Assembly (NCBI GenBank): GCA_943787265.1
Contig: CALSLT010000019.1
Coordinates: 246,746-310,745 of the forward strand
Source: an uncultured Planctomycetaceae bacterium
Lineage (GTDB): Bacteria; Planctomycetota; Planctomycetia; Planctomycetales; Planctomycetaceae
Reading direction: 5' to 3'
Length of the DNA stretch: 64,000 nucleotides
The first letter of the stretch is position 1. The number at the start of each line of letters is the position of its first letter. Below the pieces are notes generated by a model, which saw only the letters and a program-made list of their open reading frames with translations, was not told the DNA's origin and searched no databases. A program made the position numbers and the translations under genes. Shown here piece by piece: positions 34,871-44,715 of this stretch.

Positions 34871-37800
34871 CTAACGATAGTAAATTTTGACGTAGTCCGA
34901 AGCTTCGAGTGGCAATGTGAAATGAATCTGATGGTCGGAAGCCTCTTGAAAGTCTAAGCGACCTTGATGAACGGATTCGATTCGATCGACGGCTCGATCA
35001 ACTTTCAACGAGAATTCTACGTTCGCCAGCACCTCCAGTGTGTAGTTTGAAAGTGGGATCACGATGCCCTGTTCGGAATGCAATGGCACGACGTCGACCA
35101 GAGGAACGCTACACGTCAAAACCGGGCGGATATCAGCAGACCGGACAGGTGTCAGCAACACATTCCGCACCGCCGCCGAAAATTCCCACGGGTTACGAGA
35201 GCGTTCCAGTCGATTCTTCGGTTCCAACGCGACGATGTCATCGGGCGTGCGAATTACGGGAGGAGCCGGGTGTGCTGATTGTGGCTCGGATGCTTCTTTC
35301 ACTTCTTCTTTTGCCACGCGAGCAAGTTCGGCTTTCCGAATGTAGTCGAGAGCTGGCAGGAATCCGGCACAGTAAATCGTCCCCTTGCCGACATCGCCGC
35401 GGACCATCGCGGGTGTCCCGTCCTGAAATTGTCCAATGACGGTTGCTCCAGCCCGCACGGTCAACTGTTGCTTTAAAGACAGGACATCCATCTCGACGTC
35501 GTTGACTGTCGCATGGTCCTGGGCAGTCAGTCTGTGCAGATAGCTGCCGGAAGCGAGGAATGGTTGCAGTGTTTTTACTGCTTCGCGTTGGGCGGGAAGG
35601 ATTGAAGTTAATGTGTCGAGCGGCTTGTTGTACTCGTCGCGCGTCGCCGCTCCGGCAGACAGAAACAACGTGCCACCATTCTCGACCCACTTGCGAAGCT
35701 TGCTGGCGGATGCTCGCGTCAGATTCGGACCGGAGAGATAGCACACTCGGTATCCGTCCAGACCGTCTCGCTCGACCTGTCTTTCTCCGACAAAATCGAC
35801 AGGTACCTGGGCATGAGCCAACGCCATCCAGGTGTGCATTCGGTTGAAGCCGGTGGCGTTGTTCTTCTTCAGGGTCCACACGTCAGACGATGACGAGTAC
35901 AGAATCGCGACTTCCGCCTGTCGAGCGGAAGCGTCTACCAGCAGATCTTCCGCTCCGCCGATTTCGCGAACGACTTCCGCGTTTGCTCGCCAGGTTTCAG
36001 GCCGGCTGTACCAGGCGTGGCTTCGCCACGGTGGGCCGCCCTCGTGACCGCCCCACGGAACTCCGTACGAAAAGTTCTTCCAGATGCGCACACCGCGAGC
36101 GGTCTCGGATGCGGCTTTCGTCTTGATGTCCCACGGTTTGCGATTGGCGTAAGCGATCAGGTAGTGCCCGATGGTCTGACCTCGGTCGCGGGCTGCTGCT
36201 CGCATCAGGTCGACGTTGTAGGCTCCACACTGATAGCTTGATGCTCCGTTTGCCCAGTCTTCGCTCCAGATTGCATTTTGACTATCAGCGTCGAGCAGCT
36301 CGAAATAGTCAACACCCTGACTGTAGAAGTTTGCCTGGTAGGTCGCTCCATCGCTGAAGTTGACGAGCGTCGGCAACGACCGGCCGTATGCTTTCTCCAG
36401 AATCTCGCGTTGCGTGGCCATGAAATCGCCGAGTGCTCGCGTACGAAATCTCTGCGTCCAGTAATGAAGCTGCGGAAATTCGTCTCGCAATGTTTCCGGG
36501 ACGGGCTTGATGCCGTCCCAGTCTGGTGCACCAAGTTCAGCGGGCATCTTTCCGAGCTTCTTCAGCCATGCTCGAAAAGCAAGGTGGTATGATTCATCTT
36601 TGGCCATGAAAGCAGAGGGCTGACCGGTGGGCTCGTCAGTCAGCATGCAGTAGACAATGTCTTTGGCGTGATGCCCTTCTTTTAGAAACTCTTTGGCATG
36701 GATCGCGGCGTTTTTCTGCATGACGTCGAGATCGGGGGAGCAGAATGAGTTGTTCTTCATCCGCCAGATGCCGCCGTGGATAAACGGTTTGTCTCGGTTG
36801 GAGAATCCGAAGTAGTCGAGGGTCTTCCATTCTCGATCCTGAATGCTCTGGTCGACGTCGGTGCCGTAGCCGCCGACTCTCGCGCTCACATAGAACGGAA
36901 TCTGCTGCGGTTTCTTCCCGATCGTCGGCCAGTCGAAACTGTCAGCAAGTCGGCCAGTGGCTTCAGCAAATTCCTGATCACGCTTGAAGCGTTTTCGGTT
37001 TTCTTCGGTCATCAGATTCGGAGGCATGACGACGACGAGTCCGTTCGGCGTGCTGTCGACATCCATCGTTCGAACGATGACGCCTTCGTTGGGAGCTGTC
37101 GCAAATTCGAAACGTGCCTTCAGCCGATCGGCCCATTCGTGGTACGTGTGTCGCGCCGAGATATTCAGGATCGCTCCGGTATCCTGATAAAGCATCGGAG
37201 TGATGTTGCACCACGGAGTCTGCTCGCCACTGGTCAGTAATTGACTACTGTCAGGCCGCAGGCCAGGACCAGTCCCCGCTTTGGAAAGATGCCAGTGGCC
37301 GTACCACGGTGCTCGATGGTGGTCGGCGAAAATGTGAACCTGCAGCGGCTTTTCATAAATGTCGGCCAGGGTGACTCGCACCCATGTTTGAGGTCCGTAG
37401 TGCAGGTGATCGGGGACCAGGTTCTTGTCCGTCGTCAGCAAAACACAATCGACATTGCGAACGTAGCCTGAGCAGTTTTGATTTTTGTGCTTACTTAGGA
37501 CGAGCTGGCATTCACCAGCCGACAATGTGACATCAAACGAGTCCCACACGTAGTGCCAGTCTTTGACCTTTGGCCGCACATCCAGATCAAACACTTTCTT
37601 GCCAACTGGCTTTCCATGCTGCGAAACCGCCAATCGAAACGGTCCACGTCGAGTGCGGTTGTAATTATGCCGAACCCAGACTCGATACTCGCCGTCCGCC
37701 GGGACCGCGACCTTTGCCCGAGCCGTCGCATCCTTGCCACCCGTCGCCCCGTTGAGAGCCGTCAGCGCCGATGCGCCCCTGGCCTGAGCGTTCGTGTTAA

Positions 37801-37912
37801 TTCTCCAGCCAACCGACGAAGTGGTAAACGACTCCGCTTCAACGAACACTGTTTCCGCGACGGCTTCGGTAGCAAGTACCATCAAACATAGAGCGACGAC
37901 GAGATATTTCAC
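34871..37912 (-). CDS. Large secreted glycoside hydrolase-like protein with CBM-like N-terminus
   Basis: 1013 residues. Signal peptide MKYLVVALCLMVLATEAVAE. Residues about 20-160 look like a beta-sandwich carbohydrate-binding module (VFVEAESFTTSSVGWRI, DGEYRVWVRHNYNRTRRGPF, YVWDSFDVTLSAGECQLVLS). The centre has a TIM-barrel-like part with DIVYCMLTDEPTGQPSAF and ALGDFMATQREILEKAYG, where the DEP acidic pair could be catalytic. Around 660-880 is a region like the beta-galactosidase trimerisation domain of GH42 (AILYSSSSDVWTLKKNN, YRVCYLSGPNLTRASASKLR, KWVENGGTLFLSAGAATRDE). This suggests a GH42-like exo-glycosidase. First gene of the operon that continues with the isomerase-like and propeller proteins. 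Confidence 0.8.
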   Translation of the reverse strand: MKYLVVALCLMVLATEAVAETVFVEAESFTTSSVGWRINTNAQARGASALTALNGATGGKDATARAKVAVPADGEYRVWVRHNYNRTRRGPFRLAVSQHGKPVGKKVFDLDVRPKVKDWHYVWDSFDVTLSAGECQLVLSKHKNQNCSGYVRNVDCVLLTTDKNLVPDHLHYGPQTWVRVTLADIYEKPLQVHIFADHHRAPWYGHWHLSKAGTGPGLRPDSSQLLTSGEQTPWCNITPMLYQDTGAILNISARHTYHEWADRLKARFEFATAPNEGVIVRTMDVDSTPNGLVVVMPPNLMTEENRKRFKRDQEFAEATGRLADSFDWPTIGKKPQQIPFYVSARVGGYGTDVDQSIQDREWKTLDYFGFSNRDKPFIHGGIWRMKNNSFCSPDLDVMQKNAAIHAKEFLKEGHHAKDIVYCMLTDEPTGQPSAFMAKDESYHLAFRAWLKKLGKMPAELGAPDWDGIKPVPETLRDEFPQLHYWTQRFRTRALGDFMATQREILEKAYGRSLPTLVNFSDGATYQANFYSQGVDYFELLDADSQNAIWSEDWANGASSYQCGAYNVDLMRAAARDRGQTIGHYLIAYANRKPWDIKTKAASETARGVRIWKNFSYGVPWGGHEGGPPWRSHAWYSRPETWRANAEVVREIGGAEDLLVDASARQAEVAILYSSSSDVWTLKKNNATGFNRMHTWMALAHAQVPVDFVGERQVERDGLDGYRVCYLSGPNLTRASASKLRKWVENGGTLFLSAGAATRDEYNKPLDTLTSILPAQREAVKTLQPFLASGSYLHRLTAQDHATVNDVEMDVLSLKQQLTVRAGATVIGQFQDGTPAMVRGDVGKGTIYCAGFLPALDYIRKAELARVAKEEVKEASEPQSAHPAPPVIRTPDDIVALEPKNRLERSRNPWEFSAAVRNVLLTPVRSADIRPVLTCSVPLVDVVPLHSEQGIVIPLSNYTLEVLANVEFSLKVDRAVDRIESVHQGRLDFQEASDHQIHFTLPLEASDYVKIYYR

Positions 37913-37977
37913 GTTCGGTGATCCTCTTCAAATGATGCAACCAGGAGCGGTGTTGGCACTATGGCTCTGCGAATTCT

Positions 37978-38454
37978 TCAGCATGGAACTGGTGTCACGT
38001 TGTCTCGCGAAGCATTACCAATACAAACACGACGAACCAGAGTGCCGAAAGTACCAGTCCTTTTCATGGCAAGTTTCTTCCAGCGACGCGATTTCCGTCT
38101 GACTGAAACGAAACCGTAAATTGCCATCGGCAACGTGACCATCGCAGCAAAGCAGAGAACGATCGAGATGATAATGCAGAACTTCGTGACGAACTCAATC
38201 TTCGGCTGAATGTGATTCCCAATCTGATCAGTGGGGATCGCTACTAATTCCGCAGGGGGTAATGTCGCGCGGGATTCGAGGCCGCATTCTTCGCACAGTA
38301 CAACGTTTTCCGTTGTGACCATCACAGTGATGAGGCCGTAAGCCTTACCGATATGCTTGAGCTGTTTCGCCACCGCATCACTCGCTCCACAACGCGGGCA
38401 CTCAAACTCGATCAACTCTTCGGAAATGACTTCAGCTTCTGATGTTGCGTGCAT
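37978..38454 (-). CDS. Small membrane protein with zinc-ribbon motif
   Basis: 158 residues. Two CxxC pairs near the N-terminus (FECPRCGAS and LCEECGLES, about 38 residues apart) form a probable zinc ribbon; one long hydrophobic stretch follows (about 92-116, FCIIISIVLCFAAMVTLPMA) and then a very basic tail (VRRKSRRWKKLAMKR). No family recognised. One of three proteins of this zinc-ribbon-plus-TM design in the window. Confidence 0.65.
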   Translation of the reverse strand: MHATSEAEVISEELIEFECPRCGASDAVAKQLKHIGKAYGLITVMVTTENVVLCEECGLESRATLPPAELVAIPTDQIGNHIQPKIEFVTKFCIIISIVLCFAAMVTLPMAIYGFVSVRRKSRRWKKLAMKRTGTFGTLVRRVCIGNASRDNVTPVPC

Positions 38455-38721
38455 AGTCGTCTCACGGGGCGGTGGCGATCAGGTCGAACGTTGGAATCGC
38501 GGTCGGAGCAGGCAAGGATAAGTCGAGACTGGTAAACGCTGCGAGCATTGACGCTGTTGTGACTTTCTGACTCGTGCCTTCACAAAGACGAATTGACTGG
38601 TCTGTCATCGTGTGGCATCCTGATTGCCAGTGCCTGAAGGAAGGTTGGGGCGGGCGTCGTCGTTGCGACGATGGAGTATCTGCCGGCCCCCGAACTTGGT
38701 CAGCCGATGGAGATTCGAGTC

Positions 38722-39213
38722 ATGCTGAAACGACAAGAGCCGATGAGTGCCGAGAAACTGGAAACGAACATGTCGGCGATGATCGACATCGTTTTTCTGC
38801 TGCTGATCTTCTTCATGCTGACTCTGAGAGTTGCTGAGCCGGAAGGTGAATTCAACGTCAACATGCCGTCAAATTCGATATCCTGCTTCGGTGAAGATAA
38901 AGGATTGCCGGACATTAGTGTGCAGTTGAGAGCGAACCCCGACGGTACGCTTTCGGGAGTGTTCTTCGGTCAGCGGAATCTGGGGACTGGTCCAGCGGCT
39001 TTCGAGCAGCTCAATATCGAAATATTGAAGGTCATCGGCCGGCCTGGTGACCCAATCACGAAGGACCTGGCTGTCGAGATTGACGCCGACTACGAGCTGC
39101 ACTTCAGCAATGTCATCAACACCGTTGGTGCCTGTACGGGCCGAATTGATAAACGCAGTGGCAAAGTTGTGAAGTACATTGAGAAGATCAAGTTCAAGCC
39201 ACATACGACCTGA
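38722..39213 (+). CDS. ExbD/TolR-like biopolymer transport protein
   Basis: 163 residues from the ATG at 38722, with GGAG 9 nt upstream; the frame is open to 38671. The first 20 residues are cytoplasmic, then a single TM helix holds the ExbD/TolR signature MSAMIDIVFLLLIFFMLTLR with the proton-path Asp in MIDIVF. The periplasmic domain is longer and less typical than usual (DISVQLRANPDGTLSG, FEQLNIEILKVIGRPGD, KDLAVEIDADYELHFSNVIN). ExbD works with ExbB as a proton-driven motor; no exbB or tonB gene is nearby, so the partner must be elsewhere. Confidence 0.82.
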   Translation: MLKRQEPMSAEKLETNMSAMIDIVFLLLIFFMLTLRVAEPEGEFNVNMPSNSISCFGEDKGLPDISVQLRANPDGTLSGVFFGQRNLGTGPAAFEQLNIEILKVIGRPGDPITKDLAVEIDADYELHFSNVINTVGACTGRIDKRSGKVVKYIEKIKFKPHTT

Positions 39214-39272
39214 CAAGCGGGTGTATGAAATCAGAGCCCTGAAGTCACATTCGTGATTCGTACGGTACAGCG

Positions 39273-39491
39273 ATGGCAATGACAAAATGCAAAGAGTGTG
39301 GCCACAAAATCTCCACGACAGCAAGAACGTGCCCGGGGTGTGGCCACGAATCAAAATCGATCCGTCGTTCTCTGTCGTCCTTCGCCAAAGAACTGATTTC
39401 GTTAGCGGTCGTGCTGCTGCTGGTTTGGTACGTGAAACCGTACTGGCCAGAGCGTCTGAGTACCTTGTTTGATTCGGTGATTAATCAGTAG
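39273..39491 (+). CDS. Small zinc-ribbon membrane protein
   Basis: 72 residues. N-terminal zinc ribbon CKECGHKISTTARTCPGCGH with two CxxC pairs 13 residues apart, a basic linker (KSIRRSLSS), then one TM helix (about 42-58, LISLAVVLLLVWYV). This is the common bacterial zinc-ribbon/TM architecture whose role is unknown. A second start at MTKCKECG (39279) is possible. It lies 59 bases after the ExbD-like gene. Confidence 0.75.
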   Translation: MAMTKCKECGHKISTTARTCPGCGHESKSIRRSLSSFAKELISLAVVLLLVWYVKPYWPERLSTLFDSVINQ

Positions 39492-39551
39492 GGCAGTCGG
39501 CGGTGATCCTTGATCGGGTCGTCGGGAAGCGGTCTACTGACTCTCTCACAG

Positions 39552-41081
39552 CTATTTCGGAGCTCCGAAGCAGATCAGCTCCTTGAGCGTCCTTGCATAG
39601 AGTTTGCCGTTGGAGAAGGACAGGCTTGAGAGCGACCAGGTTGCTCCGGCTGCACCGAGGTCGCTGATTGAGACCAGTGCTTTTTCGTCGAGGGTTTCGG
39701 CGTTCCATTTCAGGACGTAGACCATGCCGAGCATTGTCGGCATGTAGATGTTGTCTCCGACGACGATCGGGCTGGCTGCCGAGACGTGTCCCCAACCACT
39801 GCCCGCATTTCGGCGGTCCTGAGTGGCGAGAAAGCCATCGGCATTCTTCATGTCATTCTTCAGGGGGTCACTCCAGCGGACTTCGTCGTCGGCGCCAGTT
39901 TTGCGAATCACTTGAACCGGCACCTGCAGATACTCGACCTTGCCAGTCTGAATATTCACGCGACCGATCAGGAACTCGTCGTGAGCACGGAAGTAGTGAT
40001 AGTCACCGACCAGGCAGTTCGCCTGCTTAGTCAAAGGGAAACGACCCTTTTTGATTGTCTGCTTTGTTTCCGTTTTGTAGCCAGAGTCTGTGTGACGACG
40101 GATGGTGACCCCTTCGGTGACTGATGTGCGATTTCGAATTTCGCCCGTTTGAATATCGACGGTGAGATGTTCCTTGCCTGCGAACAGGCAGGCGACATCT
40201 TTATTCCAGCTTGAACTCTGGTGTGAGGCGTAGCCCGCGACAGGCAATTCCCAGATCGTCTTTCCGTTGTCCGCGTTGACCAGCGAGATTCCGTACGGTT
40301 CTTCCGGAGGCTGATGCCCGCCGCCTCGGCCGGTCAGTATGGCGGTCTTTCCGCCAGCAGTTTGGCCGATCAACGATGTCGAGTGGCACGACGTCCCAGC
40401 TTCGGCGATCCAGCCTCGCTTGCCGGTTGTCAGATCAAAGGCTTGCAGCCGAGTCCAGTATTCCTTTCCTCGACCGAGCGGCTTTGCGCCGGTCTTCGTT
40501 GTGGCGTCAGGCGTCAGATCTTCTCGAGGTACCTGCACCAGGATGGCTTGGCCGTTGTGAATAATTGGCTCGTGTTGCCGAGCGTGGTGTCGGCCGAACG
40601 GTCCCCACTTATACGACCACTGGTCAGAGCCTTCAAAGTCGAAGCACTTCAATGTGCCGCCGACATTTGCAAACAACACTCGGCTGCCATCGGCAACGGG
40701 CGATGCCGCTGTGTTGTCGCTGAACAGGCTGGAGAAATCGGTGACCCGAGTGCCAGGAAGTTCGCGGCGCCACAGTTCCTTGCCGGTCTTTGCGTCGAAG
40801 CATAGTCCGAGGATCAGCGACCCCAATTCAGTGTCTTTGGTGATAGGTTCGTGGCTGGTCACGAAGACTCGCCCGTTCGAAACGATGGGAGTTCCCTGGC
40901 CGGTGTTCGGCAGAGGAGATCGCCAGACGACGTTCTGACTGGTTGCTCCGCTGAAACTGCCAACGGCTTTTCCGCTGACAATGAAATTGCCATTCGGACC
41001 GGCGGCCTGCTGCCAGTCGGCGGCGGAAAGTCCCGACGCGGCGAAGATGATTGTGAATACGGCTGTGATCGTTGATCGCAT
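39552..41081 (-). CDS. Secreted PQQ-like beta-propeller protein
   Basis: About 509 residues from MRSTITAVFTIIFAASGLSA, a signal peptide, at 41079-41081. Seven or eight PQQ-type blades are readable: VVWRSPLPNTGQGTPIVSNG, GLCFDAKTGKELWRRELPGT, LQAFDLTTGKRGWIAEAGTS, ISLVNADNGKTIWELPVAGY, IGRVNIQTGKVEYLQVPVQV and PIVVGDNIYMPTMLGMVYVL. This is the BamB/quinoprotein-dehydrogenase fold common in planctomycete exoproteomes. I see no clear PQQ-binding residue set, so a structural or ligand-binding role is as likely as a dehydrogenase. Divergent from the DUF1501 gene at 41316. Confidence 0.88.
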   Translation of the reverse strand: MRSTITAVFTIIFAASGLSAADWQQAAGPNGNFIVSGKAVGSFSGATSQNVVWRSPLPNTGQGTPIVSNGRVFVTSHEPITKDTELGSLILGLCFDAKTGKELWRRELPGTRVTDFSSLFSDNTAASPVADGSRVLFANVGGTLKCFDFEGSDQWSYKWGPFGRHHARQHEPIIHNGQAILVQVPREDLTPDATTKTGAKPLGRGKEYWTRLQAFDLTTGKRGWIAEAGTSCHSTSLIGQTAGGKTAILTGRGGGHQPPEEPYGISLVNADNGKTIWELPVAGYASHQSSSWNKDVACLFAGKEHLTVDIQTGEIRNRTSVTEGVTIRRHTDSGYKTETKQTIKKGRFPLTKQANCLVGDYHYFRAHDEFLIGRVNIQTGKVEYLQVPVQVIRKTGADDEVRWSDPLKNDMKNADGFLATQDRRNAGSGWGHVSAASPIVVGDNIYMPTMLGMVYVLKWNAETLDEKALVSISDLGAAGATWSLSSLSFSNGKLYARTLKELICFGAPK

Positions 41082-41315
41082 GTTGGTTTCGTCCAATGTT
41101 GAATATCTTCAGTTAGTTGTTCGATCCTTCTGCACATTGATTTGTAACAAGTGGCTGGGCGTGCTCGCGAGGATGTCCGGCATCCAACCCTGACGCAAAC
41201 GTGAAGCGGCAGGCTGCCGTTTTCAATTTCCACATCCATTGGTACGTTGTTTGTCGATAAGAATCAGTGGAAGAGGTTCAGTCGTCAGGGCTCTCGAAGT
41301 TTTCAGGATTCAGCC

Positions 41316-42704
41316 ATGAGCAATTTCAGCGAATCGAATATTCACGCCAGCCAGCATTCAGCGAGTTCGATACAGAATACGTTTGCCCCGGCAGGTCATG
41401 ACCTGATTCGAGTGGGCTCGCGACGCTGGTTTCTGCAAACCGGACTGGCCGGAATGGGTGGGCTGTCGCTGCCCGGTTTGCTGAATGCCGCGGATGCCGG
41501 AGTTGCTGAAAGACCAAAGAAGTCTGTGATCCTGTTCTGGCTGTCTGGCGGTCCAAGTCAGATTGATATGTGGGACCCAAAACCGGAAGCTCCACAGGAA
41601 ATTCGCAGCCCGTTTTCGCCGATCAGCACGGCCGTTCCCGGAGTTCAGTTCACGGAGCATCTTCCGCTCCAGGCTTCGATCGCCGACCGCATCTCGGTGA
41701 TCCGCTCGGTCGATTGCAAAGCCAGCAATCACACTCCGATTACTATGCAGGCGGGCAACCCGTTGGCTCGTCGTACGAACGACGGCAAAGACGGCGCTGG
41801 CTATCCATCGATGGGGTCAATCGCCGCGAAGTTCCGAGGAGCGAACGATCCTGATCTGCCAGCCTTTGTCGGACTGGCTAACTCATGGACATCCGACGTG
41901 TACGGAGCGGGGCACATGGGGGCCGATTTCGATCCTGTGAAGGGGCTTGAGCTGACCGGCAAGTTCAATTTGCCCAAGGGAATCTCGGCGCCCAGGCTGC
42001 AGGACAGAGACACGTTGAGAACACAGTTTGATGCTCTGAGGAAGAACGTCGATCAGCACGGGACGCTGGGAGCGTTTGATCGTTCGACGCAGAAGGCGTA
42101 CGAGATGGTCGTCTCCGGGAAGGTCCAGAAAGCCTTCGATCTGAAGAGCGAAACTGATGCGACTCGTGATCTGTATGGGCGAGAAAGTGTTGGCGAGAAA
42201 GCGTTGCTTGCACGACGGCTTGTCGAATCCGGAGTCACCTTCGTTCTGGTCAGCGGAGCATGGGGCTACTTTGATCATCATGGCGACAGCGTTCGCTGGG
42301 GCGGCATCGAGAAAGGCCTTAAACCACTTATCCCGCGAGTCGATCGCGCGTTCTACGGTCTTGTTACCGACCTCGAACAACGCGGCCTGCTGGATGAAAC
42401 TCTTGTTCTGATGATGGGCGAATTTGGCCGGTCACCAGTCATCAACAAAGACGCTGGGCGAGACCATTGGACGAACGTCATGTCGATGGTCGTTGCCGGC
42501 GGCGGGTTGCGGCACGGCCAGGCGATCGGCAGCACGGATCGCCGCGGTGGATCTGTCGCCAGTTCCGTCGTGCGTCCTCAGGACCTGGCAGCGACGACGT
42601 TCCAGCACCTGGGCATCGATCTGAATTCGCACTGGGTGAATCATCGAGGCCGTCCGATGCCGATCGTTCAGGAAGGCGGCCGACCGATTCCGGAACTCGG
42701 TTGA
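41316..42704 (+). CDS. DUF1501 family protein (second copy, unpaired)
   Basis: 462 residues from the ATG at 41316 (AGGA upstream); the frame is open to 41247. Tat signal GSRRWFLQTGLAGMGGLSLP about 40 residues in. Body: VILFWLSGGPSQIDMWDPKP, VIRSVDCKASNHTPITMQAG, YPSMGSIAAKFRGAND, FVLVSGAWGYFDHHGD, LVLMMGEFGRSPVIN and GRDHWTNVMSMVVAGGGLRH. These are the same metal-ligand-like D/H/G blocks as in the copy at 4163-5671, although sequence identity between them is modest. There is no DUF1549 gene beside it; neighbours are a divergent PQQ propeller and a convergent gamma-glutamyltransferase. Confidence 0.92.
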   Translation: MSNFSESNIHASQHSASSIQNTFAPAGHDLIRVGSRRWFLQTGLAGMGGLSLPGLLNAADAGVAERPKKSVILFWLSGGPSQIDMWDPKPEAPQEIRSPFSPISTAVPGVQFTEHLPLQASIADRISVIRSVDCKASNHTPITMQAGNPLARRTNDGKDGAGYPSMGSIAAKFRGANDPDLPAFVGLANSWTSDVYGAGHMGADFDPVKGLELTGKFNLPKGISAPRLQDRDTLRTQFDALRKNVDQHGTLGAFDRSTQKAYEMVVSGKVQKAFDLKSETDATRDLYGRESVGEKALLARRLVESGVTFVLVSGAWGYFDHHGDSVRWGGIEKGLKPLIPRVDRAFYGLVTDLEQRGLLDETLVLMMGEFGRSPVINKDAGRDHWTNVMSMVVAGGGLRHGQAIGSTDRRGGSVASSVVRPQDLAATTFQHLGIDLNSHWVNHRGRPMPIVQEGGRPIPELG

Positions 42705-42724
42705 GACTTTCGTTTTATTACGGA

Positions 42725-44497
42725 TCAGTAACCGACTGCCGCGCCATCTTTGCGAGCTTCCGTCGCGCCGTGGAGAGTTCCGTTCTTCCAGTCGATCAGG
42801 ATTCCCTGGTAGCCGCCGAATGATCCCGGAGCTTCGCGCAGGATGTGGCCTCGTCGTTGGAGTTCGGATCTGACTTCGGGAGTGACTCCGGATTCGATTC
42901 CGACTTCGCCGCCGCTTACCCACATGGCTGTTCCCGTCGGAGTTTGTGAGCCGACGTGGTTGACTCGTGAGGCGTCGCCAGCGGCTTGAACACTCATGCC
43001 GAAATCGATCATGTTCATTAAGACTTGCACATGCCCCTGAGGCTGCATGTCTCCGCCCATGACTCCGAAGCAGAAGTGTGGTTTGCCGTCCTTTGTAACG
43101 AAGGCCGGAATGATCGTGTGGAACGGTCGCTTGTGTGGCTCCAGCGTGTTGAGGTGATCGGGATCCAGGTTGAACAGTTGCCCGCGATTCTGCATCACAA
43201 AGCCGACGTCGCCGGGCACGATCTGCGAACCGAATCCGTGGTAGTTACTTTGGATGAACGAGCAGCAGTTGCGGTCTTTGTCGACGACTGTCAGGTAGAT
43301 CGTGTCTCCGTGGCTGAGAATCGGGTCGCCTGCATCGACGTCCTTCGCCGCTTTCTGCATGTCGATACGTGCTCGCTGACGGTCGCCGTATTCTTTGGAA
43401 ATCAGCCCATCGATTGGCAGCTTGTTGAAGTCGGGATCGGCGTAGAACTTCGCTCGGTCAGCAAATGCCAGCTTCTTGGCTTCGACGAAAAGATGAATCA
43501 GATCGGCCGAGTTGTGCCCCATTTTCTTAACGTCAAACCCTTCGATCACATTCAGCATTTCCAGAGCGGCGATGCCCTGGCCGTTCGGCGGCAGTTCCCA
43601 GACGTCGTAACCTCGATAGTTCGTCGAGACCGGTTCGATCCACTCTGATGTGTGGTCGGCAAAATCCTTCATTGAGAAGTAGCCGCCGTTGTCGTTGCTG
43701 AATTCGACAATCTGTTGAGCGATCTCTCCCGTGTAAAAAGCGTCACTCCCCCCTTTTGCGATTGCTCGGTAACTGTCTGCAAGGAATGGGTTTTTGAAGA
43801 TCTCCCCCTCGCGTGGAGCCTTACCGTTTTTGAGATACGTCTTTGCTGAGAATCTTCTTTCGGCGGTCGGCCATTTGCCGAATCGTTGTTCGCCACTTTT
43901 CCAATAGCCGGCGATGATCTGCGTGACGGGGAAGCCGGCTTCGGCATAGTCGATTGACGGCTGCAGAGTCTTCCCAAAAGACATCGTTCCGAATTTGCTC
44001 CGCAGTTCTTCCCAACCGTCGACGCAACCCGGTACCGACCACGGAAGCAGGCCGTGGATTGGGATTTCGTCGAGTCCCTGTTCTTTGAAAACTTCCCGGT
44101 TAATCGCGTACGGGCTACGGCCGCTGGCATTCAGTCCGTGCATCGTTTCGGTCTTTGCGTCCCAATAGATGACGAACAGGTCGCCGCCGATGCCGCAGCT
44201 CATCGGCTCGACCAGCCCCATCATCGCGCTGGTGGCGATGGCCGCGTCGGCTGCGTTGCCTCCAGCTTTGAGAATATCCAAGCCGACCTGAGCAGCCAGT
44301 GGATGACTGGTCGCGACCATTCCGTTTGTCGAAATGACGACGGACCGACTTTGCCCAGGATCACCGACTGGCCGATCGAAGCCTGCTGCCTGAACTGCAT
44401 GCTCTGAAATCGGCGCCGCCATTGGATCGGTCATCACAAGTCCTGTCAAAAAAAGCACAACGCACAGCCGTTGAATTTGTGCGGCAAGATTCGTCAT
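42725..44497 (-). CDS. ggt: Gamma-glutamyltransferase
   Basis: 590 residues with a signal peptide (LCVVLFLTGLVMTDPMA). It hydrolyses or transfers the gamma-glutamyl group of glutathione-like compounds in the periplasm. Family blocks: GMVATSHPLAAQVGLDIL, GGNAADAAIATSAMMGLVEP, SCGIGGDLFVIYWDAKT, LPPNGQGIAALEMLNV, and the self-cleavage site HGDTIYLTVVDKDRN (about residue 390), where the Thr of GDTIY would be the new N-terminal nucleophile. PHFCFGVMGGDMQPQGHVQV and GIESGVTPEVRSELQRRGH follow. The DTxYLT form, rather than TTHxS, is usual in the branch found in planctomycetes and proteobacteria. Likely an autoprocessed heterodimer. Confidence 0.93.
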   Translation of the reverse strand: MTNLAAQIQRLCVVLFLTGLVMTDPMAAPISEHAVQAAGFDRPVGDPGQSRSVVISTNGMVATSHPLAAQVGLDILKAGGNAADAAIATSAMMGLVEPMSCGIGGDLFVIYWDAKTETMHGLNASGRSPYAINREVFKEQGLDEIPIHGLLPWSVPGCVDGWEELRSKFGTMSFGKTLQPSIDYAEAGFPVTQIIAGYWKSGEQRFGKWPTAERRFSAKTYLKNGKAPREGEIFKNPFLADSYRAIAKGGSDAFYTGEIAQQIVEFSNDNGGYFSMKDFADHTSEWIEPVSTNYRGYDVWELPPNGQGIAALEMLNVIEGFDVKKMGHNSADLIHLFVEAKKLAFADRAKFYADPDFNKLPIDGLISKEYGDRQRARIDMQKAAKDVDAGDPILSHGDTIYLTVVDKDRNCCSFIQSNYHGFGSQIVPGDVGFVMQNRGQLFNLDPDHLNTLEPHKRPFHTIIPAFVTKDGKPHFCFGVMGGDMQPQGHVQVLMNMIDFGMSVQAAGDASRVNHVGSQTPTGTAMWVSGGEVGIESGVTPEVRSELQRRGHILREAPGSFGGYQGILIDWKNGTLHGATEARKDGAAVGY

Positions 44498-44715
44498 AGA
44501 GACCTACCTGTCTGACGGATGGCGATCGAGAATTGCAACATTCAGAAGTGTGGAGTCGACTGTTCAAGTTTGCCACTGAGCAGCGACTCGCATGCAAGAT
44601 CCGGTCGCGACGATCTGCGTAAGGGGTTAATGTCTGGTGACGCGACTTGTGCGGCAGATCGTTGAGAAATCGTTATTCGTGTCTGCAACCGCTCGGAATG
44701 AGAATCGAAACTACG

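Noticed and set aside
41209..41226. A terminator hairpin (CGGCA-GGC-TGCCG followed by TTTT)
   Set aside because: It lies between two divergent genes, where no transcript should end, and the stem is only 5-6 bp.
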